From the NCBI GenBank assembly GCA_001304505.1, contig LJUQ01000041.1:1-32784 (forward strand): a stretch of DNA of 32,784 nt. The letters are read 5' to 3'. Origin of the DNA: Bacteroides sp. SM23_62_1 (lineage in GTDB: Bacteria; Bacteroidota; Bacteroidia; Bacteroidales; SM23-62). Below are positions 16,712-24,079 of the stretch, one piece after another. How positions within the stretch are numbered: position 1 is the stretch's first letter; the number at the start of each line of letters is the position of its first letter. The notes below the pieces were generated by a model. The model did no database searches and was not told the origin of the DNA. It saw only the letters and a program-made list of their open reading frames with translations. The position numbers and the translations under genes were made by a program.

Positions 16712-19585
16712 ATGAGAATCAGATCTAACTATAATACATTCCGGGTAACATCTTTGCCAGGTTTTTATTTATTATTTTTTATTATCCTTTATCTATCCGC
16801 ATGTAAAACACCTTCGATTATCGTAACCGAAGAACAGCAAAAAGGAGATTATTATAATAACCATCACGAGTATGAACAGGCGATCATCCATTATCAGAAT
16901 TGTCTTTCAGCCAGTGCAAAACTTGGTACTTTCAGAAACCTGGATATGGAGGCCGATGTATGCCGCAAGACTGCCCAGGCATGTAATGTGCTTGGCAAAT
17001 ACGATGATGCAATCAGTTATATCCTGATGGCACTGAATCGTGATTCCATTCAAAACAATCCACTGGAGGTTATTGAAGATTATCGTATGCTCGGGAACAC
17101 AAATCTTTTTAAGGGCGATTTCAGGAAAGGTATCCCCTGCCTTGAACATGTCCTTAAGCTGAATGATGGTATGGAAGCCAGCTTAAAAAGCCTGAACCAG
17201 CTCTCTATTGCAGATACCTATCTTTCCCTTGCCCAGGTATCTGCTGCATTAGGCAGGTTTGACCAGGGTGTTGAATATTCAAATACAGCATTAGATATAT
17301 ATAAAAAGCTGAATGACAAGAAAGGCCTGATGGAAGGGCAGCTAATCCTCGGAAATACGTATCTCAATATCGGAATGATTCCTGATGGCAAGTTACTGAT
17401 CGAAAAATCCCTCCAACTCGCAGTTGATTTAGATCTTTCCACAGCCCGGCATTACCAGTCTCTGGGTGAGGCCTTTACCGCCACGGCAGATTTTGAACAG
17501 GCTGTTCGTTATAAGCTTAATGCCCTGGATGAAGCTGAAAAGTCAGGGATCATACCCCAGATCGTATGGAGCCGTATAGGCGTAGGAGATGCTTATATTG
17601 ACATCGGTGACTATGAGAAAGCAGAAACATATTTCCAGTCGGCTATTGAAGTTAAAGATTCTGCACAGATAACCGCACAGGCTTTGCAGGCCTCAGCGGA
17701 TATGCGGCTTGGTAACGTCCAGATGGCTCAACAATATTTCCGGGAAATCAATGCTAACGTAGCATCCGGACTGGCTTCCTTAAGGATGGGTGAAATATAC
17801 CGGGAATCCGGAAAAACAGAAGATGCCATCCTGGAATACCGGAATGCTGTTGATTATTTTACTGACGTAAATGTTGCTGAAGGAGTTGCCAAAGCCAATC
17901 TCAGGCTTGGGGATATCAGTATTGATCTGAATCGTGCCGACCAGGCCAGGCAATATCTCACAGAATCATATAAAAATGCAACTTCTGAAGAAACTCTCTG
18001 GGATATATGGTATCAGAAAGGCAGATTGTTCGAAATGAAACAGCAAACCGATTCAGTTATAGCGGCCTATAAAAAGGCAGTTGAAATTATTGAAGCCATC
18101 AGAGGCCGGTTCACAATAGAGGAATACAAAAGCTCCTATATCAATAATAAAGTAAAGGTGTATGACCGGTTAATCAGGATTCTGCTGGAGAACGGGGATG
18201 AAGCCACTGCTTTTGCATATTCGGAAAGAGCCAGGGCCAGGGCATTCCTGGATATGATCGGGAACCGGAAAATTGATATCAGAAAAACTGCTGACAGAGG
18301 CCTGATCGACCAGGAACAGAACCTGAGATTACGTATACAGGCATTATCGAAGATGATCCAGAAAAATGACCTTGGAACATCCAGGGGATTGTCAAGATAC
18401 CAGGTGGAGGAGGAACTGGTCCTGTCGCGGGAACAATATAATGCAGTTGTTGAAAGGATCAAACTCACAAACCGCGAATATGCCTCTATTGTCAGCATTG
18501 AACCCACAGATCCTGAGGTGGTTATCCGCTCCCTGGATCCCGGAACGGCACTCCTGGCATTCTGGTCCGGAGAGGATTACCTTGCAACATGGGTCATAGG
18601 ATTAAACGGGGTGAAATCACAAATGCAACCTCTGCATGCATCCGGTATTTCCGCCGGTGTAACCGCCTGCCGGCAGGCTGTAAGAAGAACATCTGAATTC
18701 AGAGGATCCGGTGATGAAGATCGTGGTGCACGGACTGTCACCGGCGAAGCAACCGAAAGGCTTACTGCAAGGGAACAGCTTGGCAAAATGTATACACAGA
18801 TTATATCGCCTGTAGAACAGTACCTTTCCCGCTATCAAAACATCGGCATCATCCCTCATGGCGCCCTTCACTTTCTGCCATTCCAGGCCCTGATAAACCC
18901 TGATGGGAAATACCTTTTTGAAAAATACAACCTATTTTCATCTCCTTCAGCAAGTGTATTTCTCTTTTGCAAAGAGAAACAATATCAACCTAAGCAACAT
19001 ATGATTGCTATGGCTCTGGGCGATATTGATCTTGGTGATTTTTCCGGACTACCGGGTACGAATATGGAAGTTAAACAAATAAGTAAATTGTACAATGATG
19101 TCAGATCACGCTATGAGAATGAATCGACTGAAACATTCCTTAAAGAAAATATTTCACCCTACGAATATGTGCACCTGGCAACGCATGGATTACTTGATCC
19201 CCTTCAACCGTTATATTCATATTTATTATTTGCACCAACTGATGTTGATGATGGTTTACTCACGGTAACAGAAGTCTTTGGACTTGAGCTCAATGCCAGG
19301 CTTGTTGTCCTGAGTGCCTGCGAGACCGGGCTGGGTGACCGCAGCCAGGGTGATGAGGTCGTTGGCCTCAGCCGTGCATTCCTTTTTGCAGGATCCCCGG
19401 CTGTAATTGTAAGCTTATGGAGCGTTGCCGATCAACCCACTGCCCTGTTGATGACATCGTTCTACCGCAATCTCAGCAGCCATACGCTGCAGGAGGCCTT
19501 GAGCCTTGCACAAAGCGAAGTTATGAAACAGTACCCGGCACCTTTCTACTGGGCACCGTTTCAATTAATAGGAAGAGGCGACTGA
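16712..19585 (+). CDS. TPR-CHAT caspase-like protease, lipoprotein form
   Basis: A 957-residue protein. A lipoprotein signal with lipobox LSAC (Cys31) places it in the envelope. Residues about 40-460 are TPR repeats (YEQAIIHYQNCL, YDDAISYILMALN, FEQAVRYKLNALDEA, YEKAETYFQSAIEV). A charged helical linker (about 490-590) precedes the CHAT domain (about 620-957). The protease dyad is intact: VHLATHGLLD (His825) and VVLSACETGLGD (Cys870), followed by GDEVVGLSRAFLFAGSPAVIVSLWSVAD and the C-terminal PFYWAPFQLIGRG segment. CHAT proteins are caspase-clan (separase-like) cysteine proteases; TPR-CHAT is the protease of Craspase, where it is cytoplasmic and RNA-triggered. Here the lipid anchor and the outer-membrane barrel neighbours argue for an envelope role instead. 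Its target is unknown. Confidence 0.93.
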   Translation: MRIRSNYNTFRVTSLPGFYLLFFIILYLSACKTPSIIVTEEQQKGDYYNNHHEYEQAIIHYQNCLSASAKLGTFRNLDMEADVCRKTAQACNVLGKYDDAISYILMALNRDSIQNNPLEVIEDYRMLGNTNLFKGDFRKGIPCLEHVLKLNDGMEASLKSLNQLSIADTYLSLAQVSAALGRFDQGVEYSNTALDIYKKLNDKKGLMEGQLILGNTYLNIGMIPDGKLLIEKSLQLAVDLDLSTARHYQSLGEAFTATADFEQAVRYKLNALDEAEKSGIIPQIVWSRIGVGDAYIDIGDYEKAETYFQSAIEVKDSAQITAQALQASADMRLGNVQMAQQYFREINANVASGLASLRMGEIYRESGKTEDAILEYRNAVDYFTDVNVAEGVAKANLRLGDISIDLNRADQARQYLTESYKNATSEETLWDIWYQKGRLFEMKQQTDSVIAAYKKAVEIIEAIRGRFTIEEYKSSYINNKVKVYDRLIRILLENGDEATAFAYSERARARAFLDMIGNRKIDIRKTADRGLIDQEQNLRLRIQALSKMIQKNDLGTSRGLSRYQVEEELVLSREQYNAVVERIKLTNREYASIVSIEPTDPEVVIRSLDPGTALLAFWSGEDYLATWVIGLNGVKSQMQPLHASGISAGVTACRQAVRRTSEFRGSGDEDRGARTVTGEATERLTAREQLGKMYTQIISPVEQYLSRYQNIGIIPHGALHFLPFQALINPDGKYLFEKYNLFSSPSASVFLFCKEKQYQPKQHMIAMALGDIDLGDFSGLPGTNMEVKQISKLYNDVRSRYENESTETFLKENISPYEYVHLATHGLLDPLQPLYSYLLFAPTDVDDGLLTVTEVFGLELNARLVVLSACETGLGDRSQGDEVVGLSRAFLFAGSPAVIVSLWSVADQPTALLMTSFYRNLSSHTLQEALSLAQSEVMKQYPAPFYWAPFQLIGRGD

Positions 19586-19590
19586 GCAGA

Positions 19591-19772
19591 TTAAAGTTTA
19601 AAGTTTTAAGTTCAATGTTTTAAGTTCAATGTTTATAGTCGCCAAATTGTGAGAATGGTTTAGATAAGACAATGGGAGTTTATGGATTGGAGTATGGGTA
19701 GCGTGGTTGTTAGTTGTTTGTTGCCTTTTGATTTTTAACTTTTGCCAATTATCTTTAATCTTTTACCTTTCG
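19591..19772. repeat. Degenerate tandem array with 7-bp period
   Basis: Starting six bases after the CHAT stop, seven heptamers follow in phase at 19591-19639: TTAAAGT twice, TTTAAGT, TCAATGT, TTTAAGT, TCAATGT, TTATAGT. After nine looser heptads the same phase (63 bp later) continues at 19703-19772 with GTGGTTG, TTAGTTG, TTTGTTG, CCTTTTG, ATTTTTA, ACTTTTG, CCAATTA, TCTTTAA, TCTTTTA, CCTTTCG. It fills most of the 227-bp gap to the next gene. Confidence 0.65.
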
Positions 19773-19812
19773 GAGCAGGTATTGAGTTACAGAAAAATCA
19801 TTGCATTTAAAC

Positions 19813-20532
19813 ATGAAATCGTCAACTTTCCCAACCCGCGTTTTGCTGATCATGCTGGGCTTCGCCATTGCCATGGGTTTTCTTGAAAGTGCGGTGGTGG
19901 TGTATATCAGGGAAATACTATATCCTGAAGGATTTACCTTCCCTCTTAAACCTTTCGAGCTGCACCTGGCCGTCACCGAAGTCATCAGGGAAGCTGCCAC
20001 CCTGATTATATTACTCAGTGTCGGGATTCTCGCAGGCCGGACAGCATCTGAACGATTTGCATGGTTCCTCTTCAGCTTTGCGGTCTGGGATATATTTTAT
20101 TACATCTTTCTGAGAATTCTTATCGGATGGCCGGAATCTTTGTTAACCTGGGATATCCTTTTCCTGATTCCCATAACCTGGGTAGGACCGGTAATAAGCC
20201 CGGTAATAGTAGCATTAACAATGATCCTTCTGGCAATAATAATCATTTACTATACTTCCATCAACGGTCGTGTTTCTATCAGGTGGCAGGACTGGGTTAT
20301 TCTCGTTACCGGATCCCTGATCCTTATCCTGGCCTGGACCTGGGATTACTCGGGATATATTCTTGAACATTATTCATTCAGTGAGATCTGGACGATCCCC
20401 AAAGATGATCTTTACCAGATCGCCACGCAGTATATACCGCGGAAATTCAACTGGGGATTGTTCCTGCTGGGCGAGGGAATTATTCTTCCAGAAATTGTGA
20501 TGCTGTTCCTGAGATTTAGAAAGCAATTATGA
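19813..20532 (+). CDS. Polytopic membrane protein of unknown function, 239 aa
   Basis: I do not recognise this family. From the ATG at 19813 (a TTG four codons upstream is less likely) it has about six hydrophobic membrane segments: FPTRVLLIMLGFAIAMGFLE, LIILLSVGILAG, WFLFSFAVWDIFYYIFLRIL, ILFLIPITWVGPVISPVIVA plus MILLAIIIIYY, and WVILVTGSLILILAWTW. Conserved-looking polar residues inside or near membrane spans are Glu-Ser in GFLESAVVVYIRE, TEVIREAA, WDIFYY, WDYSGY and the C-terminal FNWGLFLLGEGI. It has the look of a small intramembrane enzyme or permease. It stands alone between the heptad array and a long dyad and faces the S9 peptidase gene. Confidence 0.75.
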   Translation: MKSSTFPTRVLLIMLGFAIAMGFLESAVVVYIREILYPEGFTFPLKPFELHLAVTEVIREAATLIILLSVGILAGRTASERFAWFLFSFAVWDIFYYIFLRILIGWPESLLTWDILFLIPITWVGPVISPVIVALTMILLAIIIIYYTSINGRVSIRWQDWVILVTGSLILILAWTWDYSGYILEHYSFSEIWTIPKDDLYQIATQYIPRKFNWGLFLLGEGIILPEIVMLFLRFRKQL

Positions 20533-20568
20533 TTGTTATAATCTATTGAAGGTAGTTTATTAAATTCA

Positions 20569-20675
20569 ATTAACAACAGAGACAGCAGAGAATGAATAGA
20601 GAGAACCGAGAAATAGCTTAATTAGCTGCATTTCTCAGTTAACTCTGTTATCACTCCGTGTTCTCTGTGGTTAAC
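20569..20675. repeat. Long imperfect dyad between convergent genes (AGAGA-type words)
   Basis: The outer ends are GTTAACC (20669-20675) and TTAAC (20570-20574), and the two arms read inward as near copies: left ACAACAGAGACAGCAGAG, right (reverse strand) ACCACAGAGAACACGGAG. Both arms carry GAGAAAT near the centre, where AGCTTAATTAGCT is palindromic. The dyad spans 107 bp in the gap between two convergent genes, where it could serve as a two-way terminator. Confidence 0.65.
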
Positions 20676-20697
20676 AAATAATAGATTTTCAGCGTGT

Positions 20698-22836
20698 TTA
20701 CTTTTTGATTCCCAATAGCTTAAACATGAATGCATATTCCATTGCAGTCTCCCTGTATCTTTCAAACCTTCCCGATGCACCACCGTGGCCGGCTTCCATA
20801 TTGGTATGAAGCAACAAAATATTATTATCGGTTTTCATATCCCTCAGTTTAGCCACCCATTTGGCGGGTTCCCAGTACTGGACCTGGGAATCATGTAATC
20901 CGGTGGTGACAAGCATGGCAGGATAGTCTTTCGCTTCGACATTATCATATGGAGAATAAGACAGCATATATTCATAATACCCTTTCTCGTTAGGATTCCC
21001 CCATTCATCGTATTCGCTTGTTGTCAGCGGGATATCCTCATCAAGCATGGTGGTCACCACATCAACGAACGGGACATTTGCTATAATGCCCTTATAAAGA
21101 TCAGGACGAAGATTAACAATGGCGCCCATCAGTAATCCTCCTGCACTCCCTCCCTGGGCAAAAAGCTTGTCTTTATTGGTATACTTCAGTTCAATAAGAT
21201 ATTCAGCACATGCGTTAAAATCGGTGAATGTATTCATCTTCTTATACAATTTCCCATCCTCGTACCACTGTCTTCCATATATCTGGCTACCACGGATATG
21301 GGCAATTGCATAAACAAATCCACGATCCAGAAGACTCAGCCGTACAGAGTTAAAATATGGATCTATGGTATGACCGTATGATCCGTAACCATATAACAAT
21401 AGCGGATTGCTCCCATCCAGGCTGGTTCCCTTTCTGTATACAAGTGATATCGGTATTTTTACACCATCGCCTGCAGGTGCATACAAACGTTTCGCCTCGT
21501 AATTGGAAGGATCAAAGTCCCCGACAACCTCCTGTTGTTTGAGAAGTTTCTTCTCCTGAGTTTCCATATTGTAATCATATACAGAACTGGGAGTTGTCAG
21601 AGAACTGTAATTATACCGTAACCATTTACTTTCAAATTCAGGATTGGTAGAGGCGCTTGCAACATAATCCTCTTCACCAAAGTCTAGATAATGCTCCGTG
21701 CCATCATCCCACCTTATGATCCTGAGTTGATTAAGACCATCTTTACGTTCCTCAACAACAAGGAACTCTGCGAAAATTTCTATATCATCGAGGTAAACGT
21801 CATCCCTGTGTGCGATTACTTCCTTCCAGTTTTCCTTTCCGGGATTACTTACCGGTGTCTCCATCAATCTGAAGTTTTTAGCTTCCAAATTGGTCACAAT
21901 GTAAAACTTGTCTTTGTAATGATCTACGGAATATTCCAGGTTCCTCTCACGTGGCTGCATGACTGTAAATTCCCCCATCGGATCATCTGCATTAAGAAAT
22001 TTATACTCATCAGACAGTGTGCTGGAGGATACAATCATCATATATTGTTCCGATTTGGTCTTATAAACATAAGTACTGTATGTCTCATCCTCTTCATGAA
22101 ATATCAGGACGTCAGATTCAACGGGGGTTCCAAGCACATGACGGAAAATCTTTTGAGGTCTTAACGTCTCATCATCTTTTTGTGTATAAAAAACAGTCTT
22201 ATTATCGTTTGCCCAGAAAGCTCCGCCGGTTGTCAGCGGGATAGCATCAGGATAGATCTCACCTGTCGCAAGGTCCTTAAAATAAACTGTATACTTTCTT
22301 CTGCTGATAGTATCAACACCGTAGGCAATCTTCATATTATCCGGACTTATGGTAAAGCCGGCAACCTGGAAGTAATCATAATCCTCAGCCATCTCATTCA
22401 CATTTAAAAGGACTTCCTCCTCTGCGTCCATACTCCCTTTTTTTCTGCAAAAAATGGGATATTCTTTTCCCTCTTCAAACCTTGTATAGTAATAATAACC
22501 CCTGTTCCTGTAAGGCACGGATTCATCCGTTTGCTTGATACGGCCAATAATCTCATTATAAAGCTTTTCCTGGAGCTTTTCCGTATCTTTCATGATGGCA
22601 TCCGTATATTCATTTTCAGCCTTCAGATAATCAATTACTTCAGGATTATCTCTGTCCTTTAACCAGAAATAGTCATCGATCCTGGTATCATTATGAATAG
22701 TTAATTCCTTTGGTTTTTTATCTGCGATCGGCGGTGTCATGTCAACAGATGTTTGACGGTTTGAACAGGAAATTACCAGGTCTGCGAGCAGGATCACCAG
22801 AATGTACCTGCCAACCCGGATCAATTGTGTATCCAT
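20698..22836 (-). CDS. ptrB: Oligopeptidase B-like S9 serine peptidase with lipoprotein signal
   Basis: The ORF opens at 22869, but the ATG at 22836 is chosen: it gives a lipoprotein signal (MDTQLIRVGRYILVILLADL then VISC, Cys24), and a perfect -7 box at 22863-22870 overlaps the upstream ATG, so that start would precede transcription. The mature 690 residues follow the prolyl-oligopeptidase layout: N-terminal segment with DDYFWLKDRDNPEVIDYL, seven-bladed propeller (about 80-440), then the alpha/beta hydrolase with LLLYGYGSYG, GGSAGGLLMG (Ser564), GLHDSQVQYWEPAKW (catalytic Asp) and MEAGHGGASGRF (catalytic His). The GLHDSQVQYWEP phrase is characteristic of oligopeptidase B, which cuts short peptides after Arg/Lys. 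Classic enzymes are cytoplasmic; the lipid anchor suggests peptide processing in the envelope. Confidence 0.92.
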   Translation of the reverse strand: MDTQLIRVGRYILVILLADLVISCSNRQTSVDMTPPIADKKPKELTIHNDTRIDDYFWLKDRDNPEVIDYLKAENEYTDAIMKDTEKLQEKLYNEIIGRIKQTDESVPYRNRGYYYYTRFEEGKEYPIFCRKKGSMDAEEEVLLNVNEMAEDYDYFQVAGFTISPDNMKIAYGVDTISRRKYTVYFKDLATGEIYPDAIPLTTGGAFWANDNKTVFYTQKDDETLRPQKIFRHVLGTPVESDVLIFHEEDETYSTYVYKTKSEQYMMIVSSSTLSDEYKFLNADDPMGEFTVMQPRERNLEYSVDHYKDKFYIVTNLEAKNFRLMETPVSNPGKENWKEVIAHRDDVYLDDIEIFAEFLVVEERKDGLNQLRIIRWDDGTEHYLDFGEEDYVASASTNPEFESKWLRYNYSSLTTPSSVYDYNMETQEKKLLKQQEVVGDFDPSNYEAKRLYAPAGDGVKIPISLVYRKGTSLDGSNPLLLYGYGSYGHTIDPYFNSVRLSLLDRGFVYAIAHIRGSQIYGRQWYEDGKLYKKMNTFTDFNACAEYLIELKYTNKDKLFAQGGSAGGLLMGAIVNLRPDLYKGIIANVPFVDVVTTMLDEDIPLTTSEYDEWGNPNEKGYYEYMLSYSPYDNVEAKDYPAMLVTTGLHDSQVQYWEPAKWVAKLRDMKTDNNILLLHTNMEAGHGGASGRFERYRETAMEYAFMFKLLGIKK

Positions 22837-22862
22837 AGTTTTGTGATTTATAATCGGATATA

Positions 22863-22870
22863 CAAACATA
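22863..22870 (-). promoter_or_regulatory. Candidate -7 box for the S9 peptidase gene
   Basis: Reads TATGTTTG on the minus strand, a perfect TAnnTTTG match. Transcription would begin near 22856, about 20 nt upstream of the ATG at 22836 and inside the longer ORF, which decides the start. No -33 element seen. Confidence 0.5.
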
Positions 22871-22920
22871 GTGAAAATCCGGAAGATTGTTAAATACAGT
22901 TCACAAAAGAAGTTTTATCA

Positions 22921-23126
22921 GATCCGTCGAGGTACCCCGGTCACTTCGTTCCCTCGGGATGACATGATTCTAAAGACAAATGGTAGTTTAAATAACAATT
23001 GAATAAAAGATACTTTAACTTAGAATGAAGAAGATCCTGAAATCGCTTGCCTCCTTAAAGGAAGGCTTCGCTCTTCAGGATGACTGGGTAATTTAGAAGA
23101 AGATCCTGAAACAAGTTCAGGATGAC
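22921..23126. repeat. Three copies of a TCCTGAA/TTCAGGA-type palindromic element
   Basis: Copy 3 (23104-23126) is TCCTGAA-ACAAG-TTCAGGA followed by TGAC. Copy 2 (23035-23084) has the same arms, TCCTGAA at 23035-23041 and TTCAGGA at 23074-23080, with an inner GC-rich near-palindrome, and again ends in TGAC. Copy 1 (22921-22963) is divergent, with CGAGG / CCTCG arms and the same GGATGAC end. Copies 2 and 3 share the lead-in AGAAGATCCTGAAA. Confidence 0.7.
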
Positions 23127-23170
23127 CTTGATTCTAAAAACACTTATAATGTATATAATGACAACTTAAT

Positions 23171-23246
23171 GACTACCGAATTAACTACTGAAACACTACC
23201 AAATTAACTACTGAATTAACTACTAATTAACCGCCGAATACTAATT
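23171..23246. repeat. Degenerate 11-12 bp tandem array
   Basis: Units in order: GACTACCGAATT (12), AACTACTGAAAC (12), ACTACCAAATT (11), AACTACTGAATT (12), AACTACTAATT (11), AACCGCCGAAT (11), ACTAATT (7). Consensus is AACTACYGAATT. It ends 29 bp beyond the PspC stop codon in the minus direction. Confidence 0.7.
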
Positions 23247-23274
23247 ATAGCGAATGATTGTTTTAAATACATTC

Positions 23275-23478
23275 TTAGTTGTAATAAGTATCCTGTGGTG
23301 GCATCACAATCCATAGAATTATATAAACCAGCATACCGGGGAAGGCAGCACTAAGAATGGATAACACAAGGTATAAAATCCTTACAAGGGCGATATCCCA
23401 TCCCAGCCATTCGGCAATCCCGGCACAGACACCGGCGATTACGCGATTATTGGACCTTGTGAGCCTTTTTCCATCCAT
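23275..23478 (-). CDS. PspC-domain membrane protein, 67 aa
   Basis: A short protein that is essentially one PspC domain: KRLTRSNNRVIAGVCAGIAEWLGWDIALVRILYLVLSIL, then a second hydrophobic stretch FPGMLVYIILWIVMPP. The GVCAGIAEWLGWD signature and the closing IVMP are diagnostic of the family. PspC-domain proteins sense or respond to membrane stress; in enterobacteria PspC works with PspB on PspA, but in Bacteroidota such short stand-alone copies are common and their partners unclear. No pspA or pspB is nearby. ATG at 23478 is the only suitable start, and a perfect -7 box only 9 bp upstream implies a very short leader. Confidence 0.93.
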   Translation of the reverse strand: MDGKRLTRSNNRVIAGVCAGIAEWLGWDIALVRILYLVLSILSAAFPGMLVYIILWIVMPPQDTYYN

Positions 23479-23486
23479 CGTAACTG

Positions 23487-23494
23487 CAAATTTA
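23487..23494 (-). promoter_or_regulatory. Candidate -7 box for the PspC gene
   Basis: Reads TAAATTTG on the minus strand, a perfect TAnnTTTG match. If used, the transcript would start only a few bases before the ATG at 23478, giving a nearly leaderless mRNA. Confidence 0.4.
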
Positions 23495-23550
23495 GTTTTT
23501 TCTATAAATAATTTTACCTGTATTAGTATATTAAAATTATAGTACTGTTA

Positions 23551-23670
23551 TCCGGGCAGGAAAGCCTGATATTACAATAGCAACGATGGTTTGAATGTCC
23601 CGGCTGTATGGCCGGATATTACAATAGCGCTGATGGTTTGAATGTCCCGGCTGGAAAGCCGGGCTCTACA
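23551..23670 (+). repeat. Left array of a 47-bp repeat (plus orientation)
   Basis: Units begin at 23551, 23598 and 23645, exactly 47 bp apart. Each starts TCCGGGC or TCCCGGCT, contains a short hairpin (CCCGGCT-GGAA-AGCCGGG in the third unit), then ATATTACAATAG and GATGGTTTGAATG. The third unit is cut short and ends in CTCTACA. Confidence 0.8.
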
Positions 23671-23692
23671 AGTTGCTGATTATGAAATAATG

Positions 23693-23756
23693 GCCGACTG
23701 AAAGTCGGCCGACCATATAAATTATTTCAATGGTGGTTCGACTTTTAGTCGAACCT
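23693..23756. repeat. Two perfect hairpins between the opposed arrays
   Basis: GGCCGACT-GAA-AGTCGGCC, an 8-bp stem with 3-nt loop, and GGTTCGACT-TTT-AGTCGAACC, a 9-bp stem with 3-nt loop. Both stems contain the word CGACT and its complement AGTCG, so they look like related elements. Confidence 0.8.
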
Positions 23757-23778
23757 TTTGTTAAGTTGGGATATGTCA

Positions 23779-23996
23779 TGTAGAGCCCGGCTTTCCAGCC
23801 GGGACATTCATGCCAGCTCTGGTAGAAAATTTGTCACCTTCCAGCCGGGACATTCATGCCAGCGCTGGTTGAAAATTTGTCACCTTCCAGCCGGGATATT
23901 CATGCCAGCTCTGGTAGAAAGCTTATCACTTTTCCAGCCGGCAATCTCATACCAGCATTGGCAGAACAGATGTCACTTTTCCAGCCGAAATATTTT
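23779..23996 (-). repeat. Right array of the 46-47 bp repeat (minus orientation)
   Basis: Units start at 23795, 23841, 23887 and 23934 (46, 46, 47, 47 bp) with a partial fifth at 23981. Each has CCAGCCGG, then CATTCATGCCAGC..TGG and GTCACCTT or GTCACTTTT. The centre of each unit is a palindrome or near-palindrome: CCAGCTCTGG, CCAGCGCTGG, CCAGCTCTGG, CCAGCATTGG. The edge 23779-23809 is a perfect 31-bp inverted copy of 23640-23670 in the left array. Confidence 0.85.
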
Positions 23997-24079
23997 AATA
24001 TGCCCTGATCCTGAAAAATGATATCCCCTTTTCTCAGGGAAATGCAAGTTGTAAGTTAGCCTCAAAATCTTTAAATCAC

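Larger units (their letters stand above)
22871..23274. other. 404-bp non-coding gap with palindromic repeats and an 11-12 bp array
   Basis: No gene is seen. It holds three related dyads (22921-23126) and the tandem array 23171-23246, separated by AT-rich spacer. It lies between the PspC gene and the S9 peptidase gene, both on the minus strand, and must contain any terminator for PspC. Confidence 0.7.

Noticed and set aside
16712-19585. A Craspase-type CRISPR-guided protease system
   Set aside because: No gRAMP, Cas or Csx30-like gene is nearby and the CHAT protein carries a lipoprotein signal.
21691-22164. 157-codon antisense ORF within the S9 peptidase gene
   Set aside because: It is a shadow of a strongly conserved coding region and has no recognisable protein features.
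22837-22869. Longer start for the S9 peptidase
   Set aside because: It overlaps the best promoter box and would put 11 residues before a good lipoprotein signal.
23795-23996. Possible CRISPR array (regular ~46 bp repeats)
   Set aside because: The units are adjacent and similar over their whole length with no unique spacers, and no cas genes are present.
23758-24021. 87-codon ORF with internal repeats
   Set aside because: It is a translation of the 46-47 bp non-coding repeat array.
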